Below, piece after piece: positions 24,158 through 35,800 of a stretch of DNA of 61,744 nucleotides (position 1 is the first letter of the stretch; every line of letters starts with the position of its first letter). The position numbers and the translations under genes are program-made. Origin of the DNA: Nocardiopsis endophytica (lineage in GTDB: Bacteria > Actinomycetota > Actinomycetes > Streptosporangiales > Streptosporangiaceae); contig NZ_JAQFWQ010000033.1 in assembly GCF_027706725.1 (NCBI RefSeq), forward strand, positions 1 through 61,744, in the 5' to 3' direction. The notes beneath the pieces are model-generated. The model was not told the origin of the DNA. It ran no database searches and saw only the letters and a program-made list of their open reading frames with translations.

Positions 24158-25951
24158 TTACCGCGTCCCCTCCTTCTCCCAGGGCGAGGGGAAGGGGAAG
24201 TACTCCTCCAGGAAGCCGCGCACCATGGTGTCGACCTCCTCCCGGCGCTCCGGCGGGGTGTCCACGTCGTTGAGGCAGAAGAAGTCGTGCCCCCGCCTCG
24301 TACGCAGCTCCTCCAGGCGGTCCCGGGCGTCGTCGGCGCCCACGTCGACGTAGCGGAGCCGGTACCGGGCGGGGACGCCGCGCCCGGTCAGCAGCGCATG
24401 GTGGTGGTGCAGCGTCGCGGCCATCCCGATGTCGCCGGTCGACCGGAACCGCGAGGCCGCGGTCGCCGCCACCTCCTCGGCGAACGTCCTCTCCAGGTCG
24501 CCCATCACCTCCCTGATCTGCGGGTGCGGAACGTGCTTGAACTTGTTGGTGATGAACCGCCCGTGCTCGGCCTCCACGAGCCTGCGCGCGTTCTTGCCCG
24601 CCGAGTTGGGGGCGGGCTCCTCCGGATGCGGCTCCCCGAGCCCGAACTGGAAGGGGGAGAAGGGGAGTCGGGCGATGCCGTTGGCGTGGAAGAAGTCCTC
24701 GGCGGTGGCCGTGCGCCCGAAGAAGACGTCGTCGTTCAGGTACAGGTACCGCTCGCTGAGCCCGGGGATGTGGTGGAGCTGCGTTCCGATGGCGTGCGAG
24801 TTGAACACGGGCAGCACCGAGGGGTCGGCGAACACGTCCCGGTGGTCGACGACGCTGATCCCGCCCGCCGACGTGTCCAGCCAGGAGGGCCTCTGGCGGT
24901 CGGTGACGATGTAGACGTGCCGGATGAACGGCGCGTAGGTGTGCAGCGACCGGAGCGCGTACCGGAGCTCGTCGCGGTCGGTGTACCGGGATGCGCCGGT
25001 CTCGCGCGCCGCGATCACGCCTGAGCGCCCGCGGTGGCGCTCCCGGTCGGCCGCCAGCACGGGGTCGTCGCCGTCCACCCAGGTGAAGACGGCGTCGACG
25101 GGGAAGGCGACCTGGTCGGGGCGCAGGCGGGTGAACGGGGCGAAGGTGGGGTGCTCGCGCCCGTCCACGAGCCGTGTCGCCGGGATCCGCTGGTCGGCGG
25201 GCAGGACGTCGGCCACCTGGTTGCGGCGCGGCGCGACCCAGGAGGAGGCCAGCACCTCCTTCGGAGCCTGGACCCGCAGCCGGGCGTACTTGTCCGTGTG
25301 GCCCCCGTCGGCCGGGAAGGACTCACCGTCGCGCCAGAACTCCACGTCGCACCCGTGTTCCAGGCCGGAGAGGAGCCGGCCGTCCGGGCCGAGGAGGTGG
25401 CGGCCGAAGCGGATGACGGAGCTCTTCTTGACCTCGCCGGGCAGGGCGCCCTCGGCGTAGAGGGCGGGACCCGCGGCGAGTGCTCCGCCCGGGGCGGGCT
25501 TGGCGGCGTAGACGGACGCACCGCCGTACAGCGCGCGCATGGCCTCCAGGAATGCCTTCTTGTCGGCGCGGCGCAGGCCCACCGCATGGCGGGTGCGCGA
25601 GCGGCCGGGGACGAGGAAGTAGTCGGCGCCGGCGCGCACGGCGGCCTCGGTGACCAGGCGGAGATTGTGCGCGGAGGCCTCGCGGGAGGTGAAGGAGTCG
25701 GCGAGGCGGCCGATGAGCTCCTGCCCGCCGGGACCGGTGAAGGTGCGGAGGCGCTGGTCGGAGGCGAGCAGCGCCCGGCGCTTGAGGACGATGCGCTCGG
25801 CGCGGTCACGCTCCTCGGCGGCCTTGCGCTCGGCCCGCCTGTGCTTTGCGGCGGCCTCGCGCTCGCGGCGGCGCCGCTCTTCGATGCGGGTCCGGACGTT
25901 GGGCGGGAGGAGGCGCTTTCCCGCTCGTGTGATGCGCGCTGTGACGCCCAT
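24158..25951 (-). CDS. Stealth-family capsular polysaccharide phosphotransferase
   Basis: Stealth proteins are predicted hexose-1-phosphate transferases for cell-surface polysaccharides. The 597-residue product has all conserved regions: CR1 DAVFTWVDGDDP (about 286-297), CR2 from RYTDRDELRYALRS through YLYLNDDVFFG (about 322-412), CR3 with NSAGKNARRLVE and KHVPHP (about 440-480), and CR4 with DVDTPPERREEVDTM at the end. The N-terminus carries an Arg/Glu-rich coiled-coil stretch (about 20-58). It stands alone rather than inside a capsule cluster. The ATG at 25951 has a GGAAGGAA site. Confidence 0.9.
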   Translation of the reverse strand: MGVTARITRAGKRLLPPNVRTRIEERRRREREAAAKHRRAERKAAEERDRAERIVLKRRALLASDQRLRTFTGPGGQELIGRLADSFTSREASAHNLRLVTEAAVRAGADYFLVPGRSRTRHAVGLRRADKKAFLEAMRALYGGASVYAAKPAPGGALAAGPALYAEGALPGEVKKSSVIRFGRHLLGPDGRLLSGLEHGCDVEFWRDGESFPADGGHTDKYARLRVQAPKEVLASSWVAPRRNQVADVLPADQRIPATRLVDGREHPTFAPFTRLRPDQVAFPVDAVFTWVDGDDPVLAADRERHRGRSGVIAARETGASRYTDRDELRYALRSLHTYAPFIRHVYIVTDRQRPSWLDTSAGGISVVDHRDVFADPSVLPVFNSHAIGTQLHHIPGLSERYLYLNDDVFFGRTATAEDFFHANGIARLPFSPFQFGLGEPHPEEPAPNSAGKNARRLVEAEHGRFITNKFKHVPHPQIREVMGDLERTFAEEVAATAASRFRSTGDIGMAATLHHHHALLTGRGVPARYRLRYVDVGADDARDRLEELRTRRGHDFFCLNDVDTPPERREEVDTMVRGFLEEYFPFPSPWEKEGTR

Positions 25952-26152
25952 GCGACGTTCCTTCCGGAGGCGGAGCGGGGGCGCCTCGACGTATCACCTG
26001 TTGCACCCGGAATCCGGGCATGACTGCTGTGGCCTGCGGAAATGCGGCCAACCGGACGGTACGTCGCGAAAGTGAAGCGGCCATAACGGACATAACAAGA
26101 CGATTGCGGCCGTGGCCGGACACGGACACAGGATTCCCAGACGAGCCCCGAA

Positions 26153-26262
26153 AAACCTGAATGGATTCTCAGGTTTGCAGTGCACGGCGCTACGCAAAGT
26201 CAGGAAGGAAACTTTTGTGATCCGTGTCACCGGTTGAGCCGGGTGCGGCGAACGCCTACGTT
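26153..26262 (+). promoter_or_regulatory. Upstream region of the secreted LamG gene
   Basis: The 387-bp divergent spacer (25952-26338) has no gene. A perfect 8-bp inverted repeat AAACCTGA/TCAGGTTT (26153-26160, 26169-26176) sits in AT-rich DNA. A good promoter follows: TTGAGC (26234-26239), 17 nt, TACGTT (26257-26262), giving a leader of about 70 nt before the ATG at 26339. Confidence 0.55.
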
Positions 26263-26338
26263 TAGCCGCGTTTTACGCACGGCCTGCCGCACCCGCTCCA
26301 GGTGGGCTCATCCCCCGTCCTGGAACAGGTGTGTCCGA

Positions 26339-29215
26339 ATGCTGTCCGGAAGACCTGCGGGTGCCGCATCGGCCTCACTGGGCCTGCTGCTGACCGCGTC
26401 GCTGCTGGCCGCCCCGGCCGCCGCCGAGCCGAGCGACCTCTCCTTGGAGGAGGAGGCCGCCGAGCAGGCCGCCTCCTCGGGCGAGCGGGTGGAGATCGAG
26501 GCCTTCACCGACGAGACCACGCAGGTCTTCGCCGAACCGGACGGCTCCTTCACCATGGAGAGCTCCCCGGTCCCGCAGCGCGTGCGCACCGGCGACGGGT
26601 GGTCGCCGGTCGACACCGACCTGGTCGCCGCCGGTGACGGCACGGTGCGGCCCAAGGCGTCGGCGGCCGAGGTCGCCTTCTCCGGCGGCGGCGACGGAGC
26701 GCCGATGGCCCGCGTCGGCATCGGCTCCAACGCCGTCGAGCTGGACTGGCCCGAGCCGCTGCCCGAACCCGAGCTGGCGGGCGCGCAGGCCACCTACCCG
26801 GAGGTGCTCCCGGGCGTGGACCTGGTGCTGACCGCGTCGGTGGACGGGTTCAACCAGGTGCTCGCCGTCAAGACCCGCGAGGCGGCCGAGCAGGACGCGC
26901 TCGCCCAGGTCGAGATGGCCCTGGCCACCCAGGGCGTGACCATGCGCGAGGACGCGGCCGGGAACCTGAGCGCGGTCGGCGACAACGGCGGCGAGCAGGT
27001 GTTCACCGCGCCGGCGCCGGAGATGTGGGACTCCTCGGGCAGCGAGGAGATGAGCGCCGAAGAGCAGGCCGTCGCGCCGAAGGCGGGGGCGCGGGTCGAG
27101 CAGGTCGAGGCCGACGTGGAGGTCGACCGGCTGCGCCTGAGGCCCGATGCGGACATGCTGGCCGACGAGGACACCGAGTTCCCCGTCTACATCGACCCGT
27201 CGGTTTCGGTGGCGCGCCACTCCTGGGCGTACGTGAACAAGCGCTTCCCGACGACGAGCTACTACAACTCCTCCGACTCCGACACCGGCGTGGGCTATGA
27301 GCCGCAGTACGGCAACACCAAGCGGGCGTTCTGGCGGTTCAAGGTCTACGAGCGCACCAAGAAGTCCGGGACGGTCATCGACTCGGCGACCATGCGCTTC
27401 GAGGTCTCGCACGGGTTCGCCTGCACGGACGCGACCTTCGAGCTGTGGCGCACCCGGTACCTGAAGTCCAGCACGACCTGGAACAACCAGCCGGAGAAGC
27501 TGACCAGGCAGGACAAGGTCAACGTGGACATCGGCCGGCCGCAGTGCGGGGGCTCGGGTGTGGAGTTCGACGCCACGCAGGCCTACAAGTCGGCCGCCGC
27601 CTCGGACAACCAGACGGTGACCTACGGGCTGTACGGCAACGAGAGCACGTCGGGGAGCAACTGGGACTGGCGGCGCTTCAAGAAGGACCCCAAGCTGGTG
27701 GTCCGCTACAACAACAAGCCGTCCAAGCCCTCGACTGCGAAGATGTCGGACTCGCTGGGCGGGGTCTGCGCGACCGACCCCGAGAACCCGCGGCTGATCA
27801 ACTCCACCTCGCCGGTGCTGCGCGCCTACGCGCGCGACTACGACACCAAGTTCGCCTCGCAGAAGGTCAAGGCGCGCTTCGAGTGGAAGGCCGGCGGCGA
27901 GGGCGATGCGCTCGGGCAGGCCGACTCGACCTACGCCGACCCCGAGCCCTACCCGGACGGGATCTACCGCACCGCGACGGCGAAGGCCCTCCCGGAGAAC
28001 CAGCTCATCGGGTACCGGGCGAAGGTCTACGACGGGCAGCACTGGGGAGCCTGGTCCGGCTGGTGCTGGATCGAGGTCGACACCAGCAACCCGGACACCG
28101 GTCCGGCGGTGGCCTCGCAGGACTACCCGGAGAGCGACGAGGCGGTCGAGGGGGTGGGGCGTCCGGGCGACTTCACCTTCTCGGCCAACGGGGTGGAGGA
28201 CGCGGTCGCGTACCACTACAGCGTCAACGACGCCTCCTGCTCCACCAAGGTGGAACTCGACGAGCCCGGGGCCGATGCGACGGTGACCATCACCCCGCGC
28301 GACTCCGGCCCCAACCTGATCCACGCGCGCACCGTGGATGCGCACGGGAACTCGTCCGGGTGCGTGCTGGTGCACACCTTCACCGTCGCGCCGCCGAGCA
28401 CCCCGGTCGCCCACTTCGCCTTCGACGAGGGCGGCGGTGACGCCGCGGCCGACAGCATCGGCGACGGACGCACCGCCCAGGCGTCGGGCGGCGTGGAGTG
28501 GACGCGCGGGCGCGTGGGCGAGCGCCACGAGCTCGAGGGCGCGGCGATCGCCACCGACGGGAGCGGGGGCCACATGGCCACCGACGGCCCGGTCGTGGAC
28601 ACCTCCGGCGCGTTCAGCGTCTCGGCGTGGGTGAGGTTGGACGACAAGAGCGGAAACGTCGCCGCCGTCACCCAGGACGGCGACGTGCACAGTGCCTTCA
28701 TCCTCGGCTACCAGTCCACGTTCGACCTGGACAACTGGGTGCTCAAGATCCCTTCGGCGGATGAGGAGGGCGCCACAGGGTGGACCCGGGCAGTGTCCGA
28801 CCAGCCCGCCCAGACGGGCGTGTGGACCCACCTGCTGGGGGTCGTCGACCCGGAGAACGACGAGGCGACGCTGTACGTCGACGGGGTGCGCCAGCAGACC
28901 ACCGAGACCATCGCCCAGCCGTGGAACGGCATGGGAGACCTGGTCATCGGCGGCGGCAAGTTCGAGGGGGCGCGCACCGACGCCTGGAACGGCGCCATCG
29001 ACGACGTGCGCGTGTGGGACCGGGTCGTCATCGGCGACCGGCCCACCGACGACCCCGAGGAGCGCTCCGAGCCCTGGCGTCTGGCCAATCAGGTGGCTCT
29101 CGAAGGCCGCTGGCAGCTGGACGAGACCGAGGGGACCACGGCTGCCGACTCCTCTGACCACGGGTTGGACGCTGCATTGCACGGGGACCCGGAGATGGTG
29201 TGGAGCGGGCGCTGA
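26339..29215 (+). CDS. Secreted DNRLRE/LamG-like wall protein (N-terminal part of a frameshifted gene)
   Basis: A 958-residue exported protein. Residues 1 to about 29 form a signal peptide (MLSGRPAG, then a hydrophobic core ending AAPAAA). A beta-rich region follows, and near 280-460 a DNRLRE-type domain with HSWAYVNKRFPTT and AFWRFKVYE. One complete LamG/concanavalin-like domain lies near 690-890 (FSVSAWVRLDD, then TLYVDGVRQ and WNGAIDDVRVWDRV). A second LamG domain begins but stops at 29215 by a frameshift; its remainder continues in another frame at 29200. These proteins precede secreted RHS proteins in actinomycetes, and the RHS gene here starts 88 nt after the end of the second fragment. 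Confidence 0.8.
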   Translation: MLSGRPAGAASASLGLLLTASLLAAPAAAEPSDLSLEEEAAEQAASSGERVEIEAFTDETTQVFAEPDGSFTMESSPVPQRVRTGDGWSPVDTDLVAAGDGTVRPKASAAEVAFSGGGDGAPMARVGIGSNAVELDWPEPLPEPELAGAQATYPEVLPGVDLVLTASVDGFNQVLAVKTREAAEQDALAQVEMALATQGVTMREDAAGNLSAVGDNGGEQVFTAPAPEMWDSSGSEEMSAEEQAVAPKAGARVEQVEADVEVDRLRLRPDADMLADEDTEFPVYIDPSVSVARHSWAYVNKRFPTTSYYNSSDSDTGVGYEPQYGNTKRAFWRFKVYERTKKSGTVIDSATMRFEVSHGFACTDATFELWRTRYLKSSTTWNNQPEKLTRQDKVNVDIGRPQCGGSGVEFDATQAYKSAAASDNQTVTYGLYGNESTSGSNWDWRRFKKDPKLVVRYNNKPSKPSTAKMSDSLGGVCATDPENPRLINSTSPVLRAYARDYDTKFASQKVKARFEWKAGGEGDALGQADSTYADPEPYPDGIYRTATAKALPENQLIGYRAKVYDGQHWGAWSGWCWIEVDTSNPDTGPAVASQDYPESDEAVEGVGRPGDFTFSANGVEDAVAYHYSVNDASCSTKVELDEPGADATVTITPRDSGPNLIHARTVDAHGNSSGCVLVHTFTVAPPSTPVAHFAFDEGGGDAAADSIGDGRTAQASGGVEWTRGRVGERHELEGAAIATDGSGGHMATDGPVVDTSGAFSVSAWVRLDDKSGNVAAVTQDGDVHSAFILGYQSTFDLDNWVLKIPSADEEGATGWTRAVSDQPAQTGVWTHLLGVVDPENDEATLYVDGVRQQTTETIAQPWNGMGDLVIGGGKFEGARTDAWNGAIDDVRVWDRVVIGDRPTDDPEERSEPWRLANQVALEGRWQLDETEGTTAADSSDHGLDAALHGDPEMVWSGR

Positions 29216-29763
29216 ACGACGTCACCTTCTCCAGCGGTGCCACCCTCAGCGGCCGGGACGAGCGCTTCACGACGTCCGGCCCGGCGATCCGCACCGACCG
29301 CAGCTTCTCCGCGGCCGCCTGGGTGCGCTTGGACGAGACCGGGACCAACTCCACGGCCCTGTCCCAGGACGGGCAGGCGCACTCCGGCTTCTACCTCGGC
29401 CACCAGAACACCTATGACTGGGACCAGTGGGTGCTCAAGATGGCGCCGGAGGACGAGATCGGCGCCTCGGGCTGGCCGCGCGCCATGTCGGAAGGTTCGC
29501 CCGAGCTGGGTACGTGGACGCATCTGGCCGCGACCTACGACCATGCCACCGGCGAGATGACGCTGTACGTCGACGGAACGAAGCAGGGCACCGATGTGCA
29601 GGAAACGCCCTGGCACGCCGCTGGCCCGTTGGTCATCGGTGCGGCCCGGTTCGAGCAGCACCTGACGGGGGCGTGGAACGGCGACATCGACGACGTGCAC
29701 GTCTACCAGGGCGTGCTCAGCGAATCCGACGTCGGAGCGGCGTACCTCGGAGCCGTCCCATGA
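29200..29763 (+). pseudogene. C-terminal LamG fragment after a frameshift
   Basis: 187 codons in a different frame encode the missing part of the second LamG domain (FTTSGPAIRTDRSFSAAAWV, TLYVDGTKQGTD, WNGDIDDVHVYQGVL), closely parallel to the first. At the junction GGTGTGG, removing one TG dinucleotide restores a continuous protein, so a 2-bp tandem duplication is the simplest cause. Re-initiation at the overlapping GTG (29200) could yield a separate fragment but without a signal peptide. Sequencing error cannot be excluded. Confidence 0.75.
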
Positions 29764-29851
29764 CATGAGGGACAGCGCCTGAGCCGCGCCACGGTACCCC
29801 TTGCACGCCCACTGCGCTGCCCGGCCTGCCCGGCCGGGTGGGAGGTCTGCT

Positions 29852-32800
29852 GTGTCCGAATCCCCCGCTTCCGTGTCGAAGAGCCGCTCGCGAACCTCGA
29901 GGCCGGCTGTCAAGGGAACCGCGATGGTCCTGGTGGCCGGTTCGCTGTTCTCCGTACCTGCGTCGGCATTGATGTTCAACGACAGGCCCGGTGTCGAGGA
30001 CGACCGGTCCATCGACGGCCGTGCCGCCGTTCAAGAGGCCATCGCCGAGGACGACACCGTCGACAAGGCTGCGGTGACCGGGCTTGATGCGGCCGAGTGG
30101 CCGGAGCCCGAGAGTGTGGCGATCGCGCTCGACGGGCAGCAGGAGATGCGTTCATTCAGCGCGCCCGCTGACGGCGAACAGCAGGACGAAGGTGAGGGGA
30201 AGGCGGTGAGCCTCGGACCGGTCGAGGCTACGGAAACCGAGGAGTGGGAGTCGCCGCTGAAGGGCGCCGGAGCCGAGAAGGAGGCCGACCGGGTCAGCGA
30301 GCGTCGGCTCCCCAGCGAGCCGCAGGAGCCGGAGTCGAGTGCCTCGTCCGGCCCGCCCCCATCGCCCGATCCCTCCACCAGCCCCTCCCCGGACGGCGAA
30401 GGGCAGGAAGGGACACCCGCCCCCGAGCAGGGGCAGGACGGGCAGGAGGAGTCCACTGAGCAGGAACGGCCCGAAGAGGAGCCTGCCGAGGAAGAGCCGG
30501 AGGAAGCCCGGGCCCCTGAACATCTGGAAGAGGCCGCGCTGGAGGTCCTTAGCAGGGACCAGGCCGATTCCCTCGGCGTGGACGGCCTGCTGCTGCGCCT
30601 GAAGCGCACCGACGGCGGCAGCGAGCACGCCCCCGTCCGGGTCGAGGTCGACTACTCCGATTTCGCCACCGCCTTCGGCGGCGACTACGGGAGCCGACTG
30701 GAGCTCATCGCGCTCGACGCCTGCGGCGAAGGGGCCGACCCCGATTGCGTCGCCGCCGTCGACCTGGACTCCGAGAACGACACCGAGGCCCAGACCCTGA
30801 GCGCCATCGCCCCCGCCACCGCCGGCGAGGGCACCCTGCTTGCCGCGACCGCCGATACGACCAGCAAGGGCGGCGACGGCGACTACGCGGCCACCAAGCT
30901 CCAGGCCTCCTCCAAATGGAACGTGGGACCCCAGACCGGCGGGTTCTCCTGGTCCTACCCGATCGGCACACCCCCGGTGGCCTCCGGCCTGACCCCCGAC
31001 ATCGCCCTGGGCTACTCCTCTCAGAGCGTGGACGGGCGCACCGCATCCTCCAACAACCAGACCTCCTGGGTCGGTGAGGGTTTCGACTACCACCCCGGCT
31101 CCATCGAGCGCCGCTACAAGCTCTGCCAGGACGACGGCCACGAGGTCGCCGACCAGTGCTGGGAGCGCGAGAACGCCACCCTGTCGCTGAACGGCATGTC
31201 CTCGGAGCTGATCATCGACTCCGATGGGGAGTGGCACCTCAAGAACGACGACGGCTCCAGGATCGAGAAGCTGACCGGCGCGAAGAACGGCGATGACGAC
31301 GGCGAGTACTGGAAGCTGACCACGCCCGACGGCACGAAGTACTTCTTCGGCCGCAATCGCCTGCCCGGCTACACCAGCGGCGATGAGGAGACCGAGGCCG
31401 CCTGGACCCAGCCCGTCTACGGCGACGACCCGGGCGAGCCGTGCCATGAGTCGTCCTTCGAGGATTCCTGGTGCCAGCAGGCCTACAAGTGGAACCTGGA
31501 CTACGTCGAAGACGCCCACGGCAATGCCATGGCCTTCTACTACAACGCCGAGGGCAACCACTACGGCCGCAACCTGGAGTCCACCGCCACCCCCTACGAC
31601 CGGGGCGGCTACCTCGAGCGCATCGAGTACGGGCTGCGCTCGGACGACGTGTACGGCACCGCTCCGGCCAAGGTCGAGTTCGGCGTGTCCGAGCGCTGCC
31701 TGCCCACCGACTCCTTCTCCTGCGAGGCCGGCGACCGGACCGAGGACAACGCCGACCACTGGCCGGACGTGCCCATCGACCGCGAATGCGGAGACGGGGA
31801 GGACTGCACGGGCAACCACTCCCCGGCGTTCTTCTCCACCAAGAAGCTCGACAGCATCACCACCAAGGCCCACGGCGGCGAGGGCTACGCCACCATCGAC
31901 TCCTTCGAGCTCGAGCACAAGTACCCCGAGCCGGGGGACGGCACCGACCCGGCCCTGTGGCTGGACTCCATCACCCACACCGGCCACACCGGCAGCGGAG
32001 ACCCGCAGGCCTACCCCTCGGTGACCTTCGGCGGCACTCCGATGGTCAACCGGGTCGACTCCACTTCCGACGGCCTGGCCGAGATGTACAAGTGGCGCGT
32101 CACCGCCGTCTACACCGAGACCGGTGGCCAGGTCGACGTCTCCTACTCGCAACCGGAATGCGAGGCCGGCCAGACGCCGAAGCCGCATGAGAACACCAAG
32201 CGCTGCTACCCGGTGATCTGGACCCCCGAGGGCGAGGAGGAGCTCACCGACTGGTTCCACAAGTACACCGTCACCCAGGTCGCCGAGATCGACCTGGTCG
32301 GCGACCAGCCCGACGTCATCACGTCCTATGACTACGAGGGCGGCGCGGCCTGGGCCCACGCGACGCCCGACGGCATCACCCCCGAGGAGAACCAGACCTG
32401 GTCGGTATTCCGCGGCTATGAGACCGTCAAGGTCCGCACCGGCCACCCCGAGGCGTCGCAGAGCGAGGAGGAGCACCTCTTCTACCGGGGCATGGACGGC
32501 GACGAGCTGCCCGACGGCGGAACCCGCTCGGTGACCATCACTGACTCCGAGGGCAACGAGGTCGCCGACGACGAGCAGTTCAACGGCCAGACCCGCGAAG
32601 TCCTGACCCGCAACGGACCCGACGGGCCGGTGGTGTCCAAGACCATCAGCGAGCCCTGGAAGAAGAAGACCGCCGAGCGCGACTACTCCTGGGGCACCCT
32701 CCAGGCCCACATCATCAAGACCAAGTCCAGCGAGACCTACACGGCCCTGGGCAAGGACGGCGCGGACGGCTGGCGCACCACCCGCACCACCAACACCTTC

Positions 32801-35800
32801 GATGATCGCGGATACGTCGTCCAGACCCACGACGAGGGCGACACCGGCGACCCGGGCGACGACCGGTGCACGCTGACCACCTACAACCGCAACACCGATG
32901 CGTGGATCATGGAGACGGTCTCGCGGGTGCAGACGCTCGACGTGGCCTGCGCCGATACCGATACGGCCGACAAGCCCGGCGACGTGATCAGCGATGTGCG
33001 CACGCACTTCGATGGCAAGGCCTATGGCGAAGCTCCCACCAGGGGTCTGCCGACCTCCAGTGAGCGTGTGGACGACTACGCGGACGGCAAGCCGCAGTAC
33101 CAGGTCACCGGGGAGACGACCTACGACTCCTACGGGCGTCCGCTGACCGTTACTGACGCTCTCGGAAACGTGACGACCACCGAGCACACGTCGAGCGTTG
33201 CGGGCGGTACCCCGACCAGCACGACGGTGACGAACGCGCTCGGACACACCAAGGAGACCGAGCACGACCTGCGCGGGAACCCCGTCGCCGAGACCGATGC
33301 CAACGGCAACCGCGCAGATCTGACCTACGACGCCTTCGGCCGACTCACCCAGGTGTGGCTGCCGGACCGGCCCAAGGCCAACAACCCCCGCCCGAGCATG
33401 GCCTTCGCGTACCACGTGGCCAAGGACGCACCGGCGCAAGTGGTCACCAAGACCCTCAACGCCGACGCTGAGTACATCACCTCGTACGAGATCTACGATG
33501 GCCTGCTCCGCAAGCGTCAGACGCAGTCGCCGGCGACCGGCGGAGGGCGCCGGATCACCGACGTGTTCCACGACAGCCGTGGCAACACGGTGATCGAACG
33601 CGACACTTACTTCAATGAGCAGGACCCTTCGGGAGACCTGTTCATCGTCAATAACCACGACGAGATCCCCCGCCAGACCGAGACCAAGGTCGACGGCGCC
33701 GGGCGCGTCACGGCCTCCGTACATGTTTCCCGTGGTGAAGAGCGGTGGCGCACCAGCACCGCCTACCTCGGGGACCGGACGCTGGTTACCGAGCCCGAGG
33801 GCGGCACCGGTACGACGACGATCACCGACGCGCGTGGGCGCACGGCCGAGAAGCGTACCCACCACGGCCGCGAGCCGGTCGGTGAGTACGACGCCACCAC
33901 CTACACCTACGCCAAGAACGACGAGATCGCCTCGATCACCGATCCCGGCGGCAACACCTGGGAGTACACCTACGACCTCGCCGGTCGAAAGGTCGAGGAG
34001 GTCGACCCCGACACCGGCCGGACCACCTTCACCTATGACGCGGCCGACCGGCTGGTGACCACGACCGACGCGCGTGGGCGCACCCTTTACACCGGTTACG
34101 ACGCGCTCGGCCGGGAGACCGAGCGCCGCGACGACGGCCCGGACGGGGCGCTGCGCGCGGAATGGACCTACGACACCGTGGCCAAGGGGCAGCAGACCTC
34201 CGCGACGCGTTACATCGAGGGGAACGCCTACACGACGAAGATCCTTGGTTATGACCGAATGAACCGTGTCCGGGCCAGGGACATCACCATCCCTGGGACA
34301 GAGGAAGGTCTGGCAGGGACATACCGCTATCTCTACGCCTACAACCCGGACGGGAGCCTTCGTTCGACGCGGATGCCTGAGGTCGGCGGGCTCTCCATGG
34401 AGGTCGTCCAGACCGGATATGACGACATCGGACAGGCCGACACGCTCAGCGGGTCGTCCAGCATCGTCCAGGAGGCGTTGTACTCCAAGACCGGCGACCT
34501 GCTTCAGCGTGCGTTCGACCGTGGCACGAGCGGATCAGAGTCGAGCTGGGTCACCCGTGTCTACGACGAGGCGACCGACCGACTGACGAAGGCCAGCATG
34601 GTCCACGAGGTCGGGGCGGGATCGCTGACCACGCAGTTCTACGACTACAACGACGCGGGCAACATCCTGTCCATCCGCGATGAGCCCACCGACGAGGAGC
34701 GGCCTTCGGATGTGCAGTGCTTCCAGTACGACCACCTGCAGCGTCTGACCGAGGCGTGGACGCCGAACGCCACCGGGGAGACCGCCTGTGCTCAGACACC
34801 GAGCACCGACACCCTCGGCGGCGCGGCCCCCTACTGGGATTCCTACACATACGACGAGTCCGGGAACCGGGTCAGCGAGACCAAGCGCACGCCTGGCGGG
34901 ACCACCGACAGGGCTTACACCGGTACGGCGGAGACCGGGGGCCCGGGGCACGGTGTGACGCGGGTCGACCAGAGCGGCCACAACGGGGAGAGCGTCTCGA
35001 CGTACGAGTACGACGAGGCCGGCAATATGGTGCGCCGCGACTCTGAGGACGGCGACCAGCAGCTGACCTGGGACGCCGAGGGCAACCTGGCGAGCGTGAC
35101 CGGAGGCGCTGCCGAGACCGACTACGTGTACGACGCCGACGGTGAGCGGCTGATCCGCCGTCAGGGGCCGGAGTGGACGCTGTACCTTCCTGGCCAGGAG
35201 GTCGCGTGGACGTCGGGCGGGGATGGGACCGAGGCGACCCGGTACTACGAGCACGCCGGAGAGACGGTGGCCGTGCGCGACGGGGAGGGGATGCACTGGC
35301 TGTTCTCCGACCACAACGGTTCTTCGCAGCTCGCAGTGGACGCGCGGACCGGTGAGACGGTGCAGCGAAGGTTCTCCCCGTTCGGTGAACTGCGCTCGTC
35401 GTCGGCGAGTTGGCCGAGTGGGAAGGGCTACGTCGGCGGAACGATCGACGAGGCGACGGGTCTGACCCAGTTGGGGGCGCGGGCCTATGACGCAGCGATC
35501 GGCCGGTTCATCTCGGTGGACCCGCTGATGAAGCCGGACGACTCTCAGCAGATGCACGGCTATGCATACGCAGACAACAGCCCCGTAGCCTCCAGCGACG
35601 CGTCCGGCCTGCTGAAGATGGGCCCGGGAGGGTGCGGGTGTACGTCGAGCCCTCCGCAGGGGCTCAACGACTTCACCCGGATCAAGCAGGAGGCGATGTG
35701 GACCCGGCAGGGGCGGAACGTGTCGCGTATGCGGCAGGGGAGCGGTGTCTACCAGCGGCCGTACTACCAGAACTCCCGGAGCTCGTTTTACACGGGCGCA

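Noticed and set aside
24085-24273. A 62-residue plus-strand ORF opposite the end of the Stealth gene
   Set aside because: No ribosome binding site, Arg/Pro/Ala composition typical of antisense frames, and it overlaps the coding region of Stealth CR4.
29192-29215. Programmed ribosomal frameshifting in the LamG gene
   Set aside because: There is no slippery heptamer or downstream pseudoknot that I can see, and the junction is explained by a simple TG duplication.
30152-33865. A 1,237-codon open frame on the minus strand inside the RHS gene
   Set aside because: It is the antisense shadow of a high-GC coding sequence; the composition is low-complexity with no domain, and the plus strand clearly encodes YD repeats.
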